Source: Colwellia sp. 20A7
GTDB taxonomy: Bacteria > Pseudomonadota > Gammaproteobacteria > Enterobacterales > Alteromonadaceae
Direction: 5' to 3'
DNA length: 64,000 nt
Assembly: GCF_009832865.1 (NCBI RefSeq)
Contig: NZ_CP047130.1
Span: 2,294,001 to 2,358,000 of the forward strand
Part shown: one piece after another, positions 9,350 to 18,002 of the stretch
How the letters are laid out: each line of letters begins with the position of its first letter
How positions within the stretch are numbered: position 1 is the stretch's first letter
Program-made: the position numbers and the translations under genes
The notes under the pieces: generated by a model
Databases searched by the model: none
Seen by the model: the letters and a program-made list of their open reading frames with translations, nothing else
Told to the model about the DNA's origin: nothing

Positions 9350-9631
9350 ATGGCACTATTAAATTACTTTTTACGTAAAAAAGAAAAACAGGTAACCACC
9401 GCTTCTAAAGCGAAAGAGCGTCTGCAAATTATCGTTGCGCATGAGCGTAATAGTCGTAATAAACAACCAGATTACTTACCGCAGCTCACCGAAGATATTC
9501 TTCAAGTTTTGCGTAAATACATTAAAGTGTCTGACGAAACATTCTCAATCAACCTTGATAAAAAAGATGGCGATTTGAATGTGTTAGAGCTCAATATTGA
9601 ATTACATGATGAGCTAAACAAAGACAATTAA
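9350..9631 (+). CDS. minE: Cell division topological specificity factor MinE
   Basis: This 93-residue protein starts with the MinE membrane-targeting segment (LLNYFLRKKEK), followed by the MinD-contact region (ASKAKERLQIIVAHER) and the C-terminal topological domain. The start at 9350 is preceded by GGAGG and lies one base after the minD stop; a longer upstream frame overlapping minD is not needed. MinE stimulates MinD ATPase and drives pole-to-pole oscillation. Confidence 0.96.
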   Translation: MALLNYFLRKKEKQVTTASKAKERLQIIVAHERNSRNKQPDYLPQLTEDILQVLRKYIKVSDETFSINLDKKDGDLNVLELNIELHDELNKDN

Positions 9632-9847
9632 ATGACAAAATCGGTTGTTCTTTGACAATTGATTTATAAGCGGGTTGTTGGGTATTTGTACAAGGTAAAA
9701 CTTTTGTCGTGTGGTTGTTCCACATAAAAAAATGATAACCTGTAAAAATGTCCAACAAACGCTGTCTGAAGAATCCGGCTAGACATGACTTGCATAATTA
9801 AAACGTTTTATCTTGAATACAACAGATCATGAGTCAAGTTGCTAGGT

Positions 9848-9967
9848 ATGGAAGGCGCAACACTTAGACGAACAATTTTACCTACAATTTACTATGTTTT
9901 ATTCAGTGGAATTATCGCAATGATCACCATCTACCTGTTTAACTTTAGAGGCTTTCTAACATTATGA
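9848..9967 (+). CDS. 39-aa single-pass membrane peptide upstream of dld
   Basis: This short frame encodes 39 residues: a charged start (MEGATLRRT), one clear membrane segment (IYYVLFSGIIAMITIYLF) and a short tail. Its stop overlaps the dld start as ATGA, the layout of translationally coupled genes. The ribosome-binding site is weak (GCTAGGT). It could be a small membrane subunit or anchor for the peripheral D-lactate dehydrogenase, or a leader peptide controlling dld. It could also be a chance frame; the overlap and hydrophobic profile are the reasons for calling it. Confidence 0.45.
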   Translation: MEGATLRRTILPTIYYVLFSGIIAMITIYLFNFRGFLTL

Positions 9968-11733
9968 GCAAGCAAATAAGACAAAATCATCAAAATGAAA
10001 CTTTCAATTCAGCCAATGAGCAAGATAGCGTATTAAGCCCGAATGAAGTGCTAACCAAGTTAACAACAGTCTTGGGTGCAAGTAATATACAAGCGGACCC
10101 AGAAAAAAATGAGCATTACAGAATGGGTTGGCGTTCTGGTGGTGGCAGTGCGCTTGCTGTATTGTTCCCACAAACGTTACTTGATATTTGGTATTGTTTA
10201 GAAACCTGCGTGGCAGGTAACTGCATTATTATTATGCAAGCTGCTAAAACAGGGTTAACTGAAGGCTCTACACCCAATGGTAATGATTACGACAGACCCG
10301 TTGTTGTGATTAATACCTTAGCAATGGATCAACTGTATTTAATTAATAATAATGAACAAGTCATTGGTTTACCCGGTGCAACTTTACACCAGTTGCAAAA
10401 CCAACTTAAATCAGTAAACAGATCACCGCACTCAGTTATAGGCTCATCTAGCTTGGGTGCTACTGTTGTCGGAGGTGTTGCTAATAATTCAGGTGGTGCG
10501 CTGGTAAAAAGAGGTCCTGCGTATACTGAACTAGCTTTATATGCACAAATAAATGAACACGGTAAACTTAGTTTAGTTAACCATTTAGAAATCGAATTAG
10601 GTAATTCACCTGAAGAAATCCTTGCTAACTTACAACAAGGAAACTTTAATAAAACCACAGCTAAAAGTGAAAAATTAGCCTCAGATAAAGAGTATATTGC
10701 AAGGGTTAGTGATGTTAACGCAAGCACACCGAGCCGTTTTAATGCCGATAAACGTAGGCTTTATGAAGCCAGTGGTTGTGCTGGTAAGCTAGCCGTATTT
10801 GCTGTTCGTTTAGATACCTATCCTAACGCTATTAAAGAAAAATCTTTCTATATAGGCAGTAATGATGTCGGTGAACTTGCCGAATTACGCAAGAAAATTT
10901 TGTCTAGTTTTGAGAATACCCCTGAAGTAGGCGAATATATGCATCGTGATATATTCGATATCTCGGCTAAATATGGCAAAGACACCTTTTTAAGTGTGCA
11001 TCATTTGGGTACCGATGCTTTGCCTAAACTTTTTTCCATTAAAGGGCGTATTGACACAATACTTAATAAGGTTTCTTGGTTACCTAAACACTTTACAGAC
11101 AAAGCAATGCAGTTGATAGCCAAAGCCTTTCCACAGCATTTACCTAAACGTATGCTCGAATATCGCGACAAGTACGAGCATCATTTAATTATTAAAATGA
11201 GTGATGACGGTATTCAAGAAGCAGAAACATTCTTAGAAAGCTTTTTTTCATCATCCAATACAGGTGCTTACTTTAATTGTAGTGACGATGAAGCGAGTAG
11301 GGCATATCTTCACCGTTTTGCCGCCGCAGGTGCCGCATTAAGGTATGAAGTTATTCATGAAAAAGAAGTGGGTGAAATATTAGCACTCGATATCGCTATT
11401 CCTCGTAATGAAGTTGATTGGCTTGAAAAATTACCCAGTGACATTACCCAACAACTAGAAAAAAAACTCTATTACGGGCACTTCTTCTGTTATGTTTTCC
11501 ATCAAGATTACATCTTAAAAAAAGGAGCAGATGCTAAGCTTGTTAAGAAAAAGATGCTACAACTACTTAATGAAAGAGGGGCTAAATATCCTGCGGAACA
11601 TAATGTAGGGCATTTGTATGACGCTGAACCCGATCTAAAGAATTTTTATCAGGCGCTTGACCCAACCAATACCTTTAACCCGGGCATTGGTAAAATGTCA
11701 AAAAACAAACGAAACTGTGCTTGTTGTTTATAA
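9964..11733 (+). CDS. dld: Quinone-dependent D-lactate dehydrogenase
   Basis: This 589-residue protein is a peripheral membrane FAD enzyme that oxidises D-lactate to pyruvate and passes electrons to quinone. The FAD-binding PCMH domain lies at about residues 40-240, with MGWRSGGGSALAVLFP near residue 58 and GSSSLGATVVGGVANNSGG near residue 160. The C-terminal membrane-associated D-lactate dehydrogenase domain follows, with an ending NPGIGKMSKNK typical of Dld. The length is close to E. coli Dld (571). The start overlaps the stop of a 39-residue membrane peptide. Confidence 0.93.
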   Translation: MSKQIRQNHQNETFNSANEQDSVLSPNEVLTKLTTVLGASNIQADPEKNEHYRMGWRSGGGSALAVLFPQTLLDIWYCLETCVAGNCIIIMQAAKTGLTEGSTPNGNDYDRPVVVINTLAMDQLYLINNNEQVIGLPGATLHQLQNQLKSVNRSPHSVIGSSSLGATVVGGVANNSGGALVKRGPAYTELALYAQINEHGKLSLVNHLEIELGNSPEEILANLQQGNFNKTTAKSEKLASDKEYIARVSDVNASTPSRFNADKRRLYEASGCAGKLAVFAVRLDTYPNAIKEKSFYIGSNDVGELAELRKKILSSFENTPEVGEYMHRDIFDISAKYGKDTFLSVHHLGTDALPKLFSIKGRIDTILNKVSWLPKHFTDKAMQLIAKAFPQHLPKRMLEYRDKYEHHLIIKMSDDGIQEAETFLESFFSSSNTGAYFNCSDDEASRAYLHRFAAAGAALRYEVIHEKEVGEILALDIAIPRNEVDWLEKLPSDITQQLEKKLYYGHFFCYVFHQDYILKKGADAKLVKKKMLQLLNERGAKYPAEHNVGHLYDAEPDLKNFYQALDPTNTFNPGIGKMSKNKRNCACCL

Positions 11734-11925
11734 AAAAGACGCATCTACATAAGTTGTAAGTTAATTTTTAGCGCGTTAAAGTGACTGGTTTTGCTTTAAA
11801 GTAAGCCAACAATAAAATGAAATATACTTTATTTGGGCTCACCCTAAACTGTTCTAATTTGTTGAATTCGCTCTCATTAAGCGTGGAAATAATTGTGAAC
11901 ACTTTGAATGTTTGGATTAAACTGT

Positions 11926-11952
11926 TGAGCATCATATGCAATGTGATGCTCA
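11926..11952 (+). terminator. Hairpin downstream of dld
   Basis: TGAGCATCA and TGATGCTCA form a perfect nine-base stem with a nine-base loop, extended by ACTG/CAGT-like flanks. There is no clear T-run, so it may be a terminator, an RNA-stabilising hairpin or a protein site. Confidence 0.35.
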
Positions 11953-12038
11953 GTCAAATAATAAGTCTCGATGGAGTGTGTTGCCTTTGCCATATAATTT
12001 CAAAAATGACTGCTTTCATTCATTATATTGTAAACAAT

Positions 12039-12146
12039 TTAAAGCTCATCTGACTCAATTTTTTGCGCAACGTCTTTAAGTAAATAAAACAAGTCGTGCT
12101 CAAATAAAAAACTGTCGGTGAAATTTAAGCTCTGAGAAGTATAACC
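12039..12146 (-). pseudogene. C-terminal remnant of a third immunity-like gene
   Basis: The minus strand encodes SLNFTDSFLFEHDLFYLLKD and a short tail, nearly the same as the C-terminus of the intact gene at 13250-13759 (SLNFTDSFLFEHGLFDLFKD). The frame is closed by a stop on its 5' side, so only about 35 codons survive. A second short piece of the same family (matching the SIENKF-GLPW region) lies at 12499-12537. It is a decayed third copy, broken by the 12206-12478 segment. Confidence 0.65.
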
Positions 12147-12205
12147 TCAACAGCGGTGTTTTTAGTCGCCTCCGTTTGTAAATGAAGGTGTAGGATTAAA
12201 ACACA

Positions 12206-12478
12206 TCAAGATGAGGAAACTTCGATATTGTGATTATTTAGTACATCACTGGATATCAATACTCCCCAATTCCGAACATTAGAGTATCCTGCTAAGTAAT
12301 AAGACCCAGCCTTAGTTTTTGGTTTAAAAACAGAATACCCATTAAATTTCCCTCCGCTATAGATAAATTGCTCGCCACTTTCTGCAACAACTTCGCGTGA
12401 AACTAAATAGGCAGAGCCCTCAATAAAGATCTCAAGCGTCTGAGTGGATATAAGTGAGATAATGGTTCCGTCTTGCAT
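12206..12478 (-). CDS. Hypothetical 90-aa protein
   Basis: This 90-residue frame has alternating hydrophobic and polar residues suggestive of a small beta-rich domain (for example SAYLVSREVVAESGEQFIYSGG and the repeated Tyr/Gly pattern after it). I do not recognise a family. The ribosome-binding site is weak. It sits inside the remains of an immunity-like gene, so it may be an inserted small gene or itself a decayed cassette. Confidence 0.4.
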   Translation of the reverse strand: MQDGTIISLISTQTLEIFIEGSAYLVSREVVAESGEQFIYSGGKFNGYSVFKPKTKAGSYYLAGYSNVRNWGVLISSDVLNNHNIEVSSS

Positions 12479-12558
12479 TATAAGCGTCTCTACGTAATTT
12501 CAATGGTGTTCACTAAGCAAGGCAAGCCTGCTTTTGAGGTTAACTGATAACATAGCAA

Positions 12559-13074
12559 TTACATACTACCAGCGCTTATTTTATCAGCAATTTTTTTCAA
12601 TTTTTCGAATAAACCATGGTCAAATAGCATGGAGTCGGTGAAACAAAACTCTTGTCGTTTTTCAATTGTTTTAGAAATATAATTTTGTCGGCTTTCATTC
12701 GCTAACGCATAACCAGGTGTTCCAAACCATCGCAATGTAATTAACTTTTCACCATTAATGATCTCACTGTAAGTGAAAGCTTCTTTTTTTAATCCGCCTT
12801 CGGCTTCAGTTTTCATAAATTTCTCTTCAATAGACTTTATGAACCAAGGTAAGCCTTGTTTAGGAAATTCGATATCAGTTCCAGCAAGCCATTCTTCTGG
12901 GTTACCATTCAATGCAGGAAAAAGACTCTTACTTACCCATAACAAATAATCTTCATCTTTCAATAAATAATAATAATCTAATCCTTTACCATTAAACCTA
13001 GGTTGAGAGAACTTTAATATAATACGGCTATCATCATCGATGGTGTTTGGGTCTGTATTTGTAAATTGTTTCAT
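12559..13074 (-). CDS. Immunity-like protein, paralogue 2
   Basis: This 171-residue protein is a paralogue of the product of 13250-13759: both start with F(T)NT(I)DP, share a central GLPW(F/I) block with an IE.KF motif, share a GEKL(I/M) strand, and end with FTDS.LF(D/E)HGLF..(L/F)K.IA.KI. I do not recognise a named family. It starts four bases after the stop of an orphan toxin-like C-terminus, the usual order toxin tip then immunity gene. I infer it neutralises that tip. It is probably cytoplasmic, as no signal peptide is seen. Confidence 0.6.
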   Translation of the reverse strand: MKQFTNTDPNTIDDDSRIILKFSQPRFNGKGLDYYYLLKDEDYLLWVSKSLFPALNGNPEEWLAGTDIEFPKQGLPWFIKSIEEKFMKTEAEGGLKKEAFTYSEIINGEKLITLRWFGTPGYALANESRQNYISKTIEKRQEFCFTDSMLFDHGLFEKLKKIADKISAGSM

Positions 13075-13078
13075 TAGT

Positions 13079-13243
13079 TTAATCCAGTGCTATACGCTTT
13101 AACGCGCCTGATTTTTCGAGTTCACCTAATTTCTGTGGATTTTTGTCGAAGGGAAATACTTCAACAGGGCGATAAGCCACTTTATTTTTCACATTGGTAT
13201 CGCGAGTCATGCCATTGCCAGTAAACATTGAGTCATCAAGTTG
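13079..13243 (-). pseudogene. Orphan C-terminal toxin tip
   Basis: About 55 codons on the minus strand run FTGNGMTRDTNVKN... and end with KRIALD and a stop. This parallels the C-terminus of the 448-aa protein at 13792-15138, which has FQGNGLTRNTDPIT and ends MRIAL. No start codon with a ribosome-binding site is visible, so it is a displaced or orphan alternative C-terminus that could be recombined onto the full-length gene, as in polymorphic toxin loci. Confidence 0.6.
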
Positions 13244-13249
13244 ATTACA

Positions 13250-13759
13250 CTAGATTTCGCCCGTTTCAATTTTTTTTGCTATGTCTTTAAATAAGTCAAA
13301 CAAACCGTGCTCAAACAAAAAACTGTCGGTGAAATTTAAGCTTTTAGGTGTTCGCCCTTCTTTTCTCGAGTTGGTTGATATTTCATAACCAGCTTCGGGA
13401 TTTTCTCTTGTACCTAAAAACATGGGGCGACCTATCATCAGCTTTTCACCATCAACGACTTCAGTATAATGAAAAACGTCTTTCGGTAAACCACCTTCGT
13501 GTGACAATTTAAAAAACTTGTTTTCAATGGTGCTTACTATCCACGGCAAGCCTGCTTTGGGCATTTCTAGTTGGTAAGTCAGCCATTCACTTACTTTTGT
13601 TCTTTTATTAGTGAAATAATCACAAACGGAAATAATAATATATTCGTCTTGAAGCAGAATATAAAAGGTCTGCTCAGGTTTGTCATAACGTACTATTGAG
13701 CCAACAACATCAGGGTGTTGTTTAATGGTTAACGGATCTATGGTGTTAAAGGTCTTCAT
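13250..13759 (-). CDS. Immunity-like protein, paralogue 1
   Basis: This 169-residue protein lies 32 bases downstream of the toxin-like gene and is the best candidate for its immunity partner. It has no signal peptide and no domain I can name. The same framework as its paralogue at 12559-13074 is visible: an N-terminal FNTIDPLTI, a central AGLPWIVSTIENKFFKL block and a C-terminal FTDSFLFEHGLF block. The role is inferred from gene order and duplication, not from a recognised family. Confidence 0.6.
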   Translation of the reverse strand: MKTFNTIDPLTIKQHPDVVGSIVRYDKPEQTFYILLQDEYIIISVCDYFTNKRTKVSEWLTYQLEMPKAGLPWIVSTIENKFFKLSHEGGLPKDVFHYTEVVDGEKLMIGRPMFLGTRENPEAGYEISTNSRKEGRTPKSLNFTDSFLFEHGLFDLFKDIAKKIETGEI

Positions 13760-13791
13760 GGTTACTTATTCCGTGTTTCAAAATCGTTCGT

Positions 13792-15138
13792 TTATAAAGC
13801 AATACGCATTAAGATGTTATTCTCTTCTAAATGCTTTAAGGTTTTAGGGTTCTTGTCCTGGCTAAAGGTTTCGACCATGCCGTGACTTACATCACCAGTA
13901 ATAGGGTCGGTATTGCGGGTTAGACCATTACCTTGGAATTGAACATTCGCACCGTATTTTCCATCTATATTATTTCTTGCTTTGAAAATATCTTCATCTG
14001 CTTCGGTTAACTTCATGTCACGGGAAAATTTATTAAATTGCTGTTTATCTTTTAAGTCTATCCCGTCAGTATCGGCTATATTAACAAGTGCTTCATAGTC
14101 TTCTGAATACTGAGGTGTCATACACGCGGTAATTGCATCCGCGGGGGTGTCTTCAAGATCTTCCTTAGCAAAGTTGGTTAGGTTGTCATAAGTCGGTATA
14201 AAGGTTTTCATATCGCCTTCTGTAGCCGCTTTGTCTGCATCTATCACCAATAAGGTATAGTCTGCTGCTTCTTTATACGCTATTCCCACAGCACTGGTAA
14301 TTAATTCAGGGTCTTTGTCAGCGTATTCCAGTTGGGTATAGGTTGTTGTCCAGTAGGTTGATTGCTTAGTTTTTGGGTTTACCCAACCCACAGTGCCTTC
14401 GTCTTTGGCGTGTCTACTTTCAATAATACGTACGATGTATTTTTCATCTAAACCTTGCTCAACAATATCAAGTTTATCGGCAAGGGTGTATGGCGAGGTA
14501 GGTAATGGTGCACCAGTATTACGAGCGGCAACGACAGCTTCAGTAGCAGCTTGCATTCTTGTCTGAACTTCAGCCATGGTTACTGGTGGTTTGATGACGC
14601 TTTTATTTTTACTGGCAAGTATTTGTGCAGCAGTTGGGGTGGTGTTTGCTCTAGGCTTTGGTGTAGCATTGGCCACTTCATCATTTAGCGCTTGGGCATC
14701 TATAATATTGGTATTACTGCTAGCTGCTTTTTGCTTTGCACTCTGTCCAAGTTCATAACTTGTTGGTGAGCTATACACTGATTTTTGCTCATCAAGCGGA
14801 AATATTAATAAGTTACCCGCTTCAAGTTCTTTGGCGATATAAGGGATAAATGCCCGTTCATCATTATGCACAGCATAAACGCTTTCACCTTTGATATAAC
14901 TGTAAAGGTGACTGATAATATTCTGTTCATTTTTCCATTTATGTAAATTATTTAAAAATTGCTCTCCGTAAGTACTACTTACCCTAAATTCCATTTTTGA
15001 TGGCTTTAATAAAAGATCATTAGGCTTGTCAGTGGGTTTACAGGCTAGGTAGCGGTATGAAAAATTGCAAATAAGGTAATGACCCTTACTAAAAATACTT
15101 TGGCGTCCCACGTTAGGGTATGAAAATTCCGTATTCAC
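13792..15138 (-). CDS. Polymorphic-toxin-like protein
   Basis: This 448-residue protein starts at a GTG preceded by GGAAACTAAA. An N-terminal globular region (about 1-120) is followed by an Ala/Thr/Lys/Pro-rich linker (about 130-220) and a distinct C-terminal region (about 220-448). It has no signal peptide. The downstream paralogous immunity-like genes and an orphan C-terminus resembling its own argue for a contact-dependent or type VI-delivered effector. I recognise neither the trafficking domain nor the toxic activity, so this call rests on locus architecture. It begins a minus-strand cluster running to 12039. Confidence 0.5.
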   Translation of the reverse strand: MNTEFSYPNVGRQSIFSKGHYLICNFSYRYLACKPTDKPNDLLLKPSKMEFRVSSTYGEQFLNNLHKWKNEQNIISHLYSYIKGESVYAVHNDERAFIPYIAKELEAGNLLIFPLDEQKSVYSSPTSYELGQSAKQKAASSNTNIIDAQALNDEVANATPKPRANTTPTAAQILASKNKSVIKPPVTMAEVQTRMQAATEAVVAARNTGAPLPTSPYTLADKLDIVEQGLDEKYIVRIIESRHAKDEGTVGWVNPKTKQSTYWTTTYTQLEYADKDPELITSAVGIAYKEAADYTLLVIDADKAATEGDMKTFIPTYDNLTNFAKEDLEDTPADAITACMTPQYSEDYEALVNIADTDGIDLKDKQQFNKFSRDMKLTEADEDIFKARNNIDGKYGANVQFQGNGLTRNTDPITGDVSHGMVETFSQDKNPKTLKHLEENNILMRIAL

Positions 15139-15588
15139 TTTAGTTTCCGTTTAGTTTAAATAATACATCTTCAATAATAAATTTAAAGACTTACTAGCCA
15201 TTTAGGTTTTCCTGACCATAGTCTTTAACTTACTATCATTGGTACAAATATTACGCTTCTACATTAATAATTAGTTATTCTACATTAAAATGAAAAAATT
15301 AAGTTTTTATACTTTGTAACTAGTTGTTTATATATTAATTATGCGATTAATCTACGCATATTAGTTATATATTTACGGCTTTAATCGCCAATGACTGCGA
15401 CCAAAACCATTAAACTATTGCCGATTTGTGGGGTTAAAATAAGATCAATGAAGTTATTAGGATAAAGCTTAACATTGTGAACAGTTACGGCACTCATTTT
15501 TGGTAATGAAACCAACTAAAATGATTGGGAGTGATGTATGGTAATACGAATAATTAAATGTGAATGATTTTAAGTGATAACAATAAAA
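15139..15588. other. Intergenic region upstream of the toxin-like gene
   Basis: This very AT-rich stretch (bases 15250-15370 especially) presumably carries the promoter of the toxin-like gene. I see no coding frame or RNA gene in it. Confidence 0.4.
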
Positions 15589-15612
15589 ATGGGAGACAGA
15601 TGCCTCCCATCT
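15589..15612 (-). terminator. Terminator of the porin-like gene
   Basis: TGGGAG and CTCCCA form a stem which, read on the minus strand, is followed by TTTTTATTG. It lies just after the stop of the porin-like gene. Confidence 0.7.
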
Positions 15613-15630
15613 CATTTAATAGTATTTAGC

Positions 15631-16329
15631 TTAAAAACGACCTGTTAAACCTAATAGAAATCCATCATCACTATCTTCTAATGAGACATATTCAAGACGT
15701 AATGAAACAGCTGGAGTAAAAAAGTGTTGAGCACGTATTGTACCGTTAATACCTTCTTCAGTAGAAAGACTTAAACCTACACTTGATTGTGGTGTCCAAA
15801 AGTAATCCGCTGCTGAAATAAAGTCGTTATCAAAGTTCAAGTAAGAAACTTCAAAGTTAACAAATCTACCTTCACTTAATACAGCAATGTATTTAGTATT
15901 TAAGGCTAAAGAATCAGAAAAATCTTCATCATTAGCTGATACTGAAACCATCCAGTTTTTAGCAAAGAAATAACCAACCTCACCAACAACTGTGGTGTCG
16001 CTACTTCCGCCATCAACATCTGTAAAAGCAACATCTAAACCAACAAAAAGATCGTTGTTGTAATAATCGCCACCTAATACTAATTGGTATGCATCGCTAT
16101 CAAAGTTCGTGTAGCTTAAGCTAGCGCTGGTATTTCTACCCATAAATGCCGCTTCTGACCAAGCTGTATTATTTGTTGTAACGTTGTTAAGGTAATATGT
16201 GCCTTCAAGTTTAACTGTGTCAAAACTATCAACACTGAAGTAATCTACATCGATTTGAGTGTTGTAGTTATTCGCGAGAGTCGCTGAAGAAAGTAAAGAT
16301 AAACCTAAGATTGCTGCATATGTTTTCAT
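15631..16329 (-). CDS. Outer-membrane beta-barrel (porin-like) protein
   Basis: This 232-residue protein has a signal peptide (cleavage probably after TLAN, about residue 20) and alternating amphipathic strands throughout, ending in LLGLTGRF. The terminal Phe is the usual outer-membrane assembly signal. It resembles the short putative porins of marine gammaproteobacteria; the solute is unknown. The ATG follows AAAGGATTTATATA. A long leader with a strong inverted repeat lies upstream, and a terminator follows the gene, so it is monocistronic. Confidence 0.75.
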   Translation of the reverse strand: MKTYAAILGLSLLSSATLANNYNTQIDVDYFSVDSFDTVKLEGTYYLNNVTTNNTAWSEAAFMGRNTSASLSYTNFDSDAYQLVLGGDYYNNDLFVGLDVAFTDVDGGSSDTTVVGEVGYFFAKNWMVSVSANDEDFSDSLALNTKYIAVLSEGRFVNFEVSYLNFDNDFISAADYFWTPQSSVGLSLSTEEGINGTIRAQHFFTPAVSLRLEYVSLEDSDDGFLLGLTGRF

Positions 16330-16406
16330 TATATAAATCCTTTATATATTATTTTATGTTTATTCCCGAGATGAAGAGTCGGGATTGAATGGATAATTAT
16401 TACAAT

Positions 16407-16434
16407 CTACTAGTAAAACATGCCTTACTAGTAG
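16407..16434. promoter_or_regulatory. Perfect 10-bp inverted repeat upstream of the porin
   Basis: CTACTAGTAA and TTACTAGTAG are perfect complements separated by eight bases, about 80 bases upstream of the porin start codon. It could be a dimeric repressor operator or a hairpin in the 5' leader. No known consensus is matched. Confidence 0.45.
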
Positions 16435-16729
16435 TGTCGGAAATCCATTTCGCGCGCACTATACTGGGTCACATAAAAGAAGACAAGTTATTTTAGTTCT
16501 TCATGTAAGCAGTATTCACTCAAAAAAAAACACTCTCTTACAAGTCGGTTATAACGATAAATAGCATTTTATCAATGGTTAAGTGTATTAAATAACAATA
16601 TAATAACAATAAATAATGATATTGTTATTATCTAAATTTTAAATAATAATCACCCTTATATGTTCTGTTTAAATATTAGGACGATTATCGTTATTTGTTA
16701 AACAATAGGATGTTGAACAGGCTCATAAT

Positions 16730-17962
16730 ATGGACAAAAAGAAACTCACTGAAACAGACATCATCACTAAATTCATCATGCCAAGCATCAAAAATGCTGG
16801 CTGGGATGATATGACTCAAATTCGTCAAGAAGTTAAATTACGTGATGGTAAAGTCATTGTGCGCGGCCAAGTTGGTATGCGTAAAACCGTCAAGTCTGCA
16901 GATATAGTTTTGTATCATAAGCCAAGTATACCATTGGCAGTTATTGAAGCCAAAGCCAATAAGCATGAAGTAGGTAAGGGCATACAACAAGGCTTAGACT
17001 ATGCCCGTTTATTAGAAGTGCCGTTTATCTTTGCCTCTAATAGTGCAAATACAGTAAGCGCTGAACCTTTTAAAACAGATAGCTTTCAACAAAACTGGCA
17101 ACGCATCAGCGAGCACTTTGACCTGTTATTCACTACCGAAGACAGCATAGAGCAACTAAAACAAACCATCCTACAACTCGCAGTGATGGGAAAACTCGTC
17201 CAACAAAACCCAAACGACGAACCCGCCAGCGTATTGCTTGAAAAAATCGCCGAAGAAAAAGCCCAACTGATTGTTGATAAGAAAATCAAAAAACAAAAGC
17301 CACTACCAGCAATCACAGACGAAGAAAAACCGTTTGAACTATCAAGTGGGTGGGAGTGGTCAAGGATCTCTGAGATACTTCAAGGAGATACTCAAAATGG
17401 TTTATCTAAAAAAGCCAATGAAAACAAACATGGAATACCACTTTTACGGATTAGCGCTGCTACAACAGGGAGTAATTTTGTTATCAATCATGATGCTTAT
17501 AAACTCACAACAGATATAACAGAAGCTCAAATAAATACTTACTCACTAAAACAAAATGATCTACTTGCTGTACGATTCAACGGGAATAAAGAATTTGTTG
17601 GACGTGTTGCTGCTTATCTTTGCGAAGATAAACAGCTAACGGTATATCCAGATAAACTGATACGGATGAGATTTTTTAATCAGTGGTCCAATTCACTTTT
17701 GTTAAGATATTTTATTAATTCACAAAAAATTAGAGATATAGTTGAAAATTACTGCTCTACAACTGTTGGTAACTGGGGGATAAGCGCTAAAAACCTTAAA
17801 ACGGTACCTATTCCTATACCACCACTAGCCGAACAACACCGCATCGTCGCTAAAGTCGATAAACTGTTGGAAATTTGCAACCAACTGAAAGCCCGCTTAA
17901 CAGACGCCCAAGCCACCCAACTTCACCTAGCCGATGCTGTGGTTGAAAACGCACTGCAATAA
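16730..17962 (+). CDS. Type I restriction HsdR N-terminus/HsdS C-terminus fusion
   Basis: This 410-residue frame joins two parts of a type I restriction-modification system. Residues 1 to about 105 match the HsdR N-terminal nuclease domain, with [18 protein letters not shown] (the D-ExK-like core) and a DYARLL segment. From about residue 122, the central conserved region of HsdS appears ([20 protein letters not shown]) with QLAVMGKLV, then one target-recognition domain and the C-terminal coiled coil ([16 protein letters not shown]). The HsdR motor, HsdM and the first recognition domain are missing. A large in-frame deletion of an hsdR-M-S operon is the simplest origin. It probably cannot restrict alone. 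Confidence 0.8.
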   Translation: MDKKKLTETDIITKFIMPSIKNAGWDDMTQIRQEVKLRDGKVIVRGQVGMRKTVKSADIVLYHKPSIPLAVIEAKANKHEVGKGIQQGLDYARLLEVPFIFASNSANTVSAEPFKTDSFQQNWQRISEHFDLLFTTEDSIEQLKQTILQLAVMGKLVQQNPNDEPASVLLEKIAEEKAQLIVDKKIKKQKPLPAITDEEKPFELSSGWEWSRISEILQGDTQNGLSKKANENKHGIPLLRISAATTGSNFVINHDAYKLTTDITEAQINTYSLKQNDLLAVRFNGNKEFVGRVAAYLCEDKQLTVYPDKLIRMRFFNQWSNSLLLRYFINSQKIRDIVENYCSTTVGNWGISAKNLKTVPIPIPPLAEQHRIVAKVDKLLEICNQLKARLTDAQATQLHLADAVVENALQ

Positions 17963-18002
17963 TACGAGTTTAATTAAAACGGACGAACAATAGGTCGCAA
18001 CA

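Noticed and set aside
11817..12053. 78-codon plus-strand frame after dld
   Set aside because: It has no ribosome-binding site, spans a hairpin, and overlaps an immunity-gene remnant on the other strand.
14576..14758. 60-codon hydrophobic plus-strand frame
   Set aside because: It is an antisense shadow of the Ala/Thr-rich linker of the toxin-like gene.
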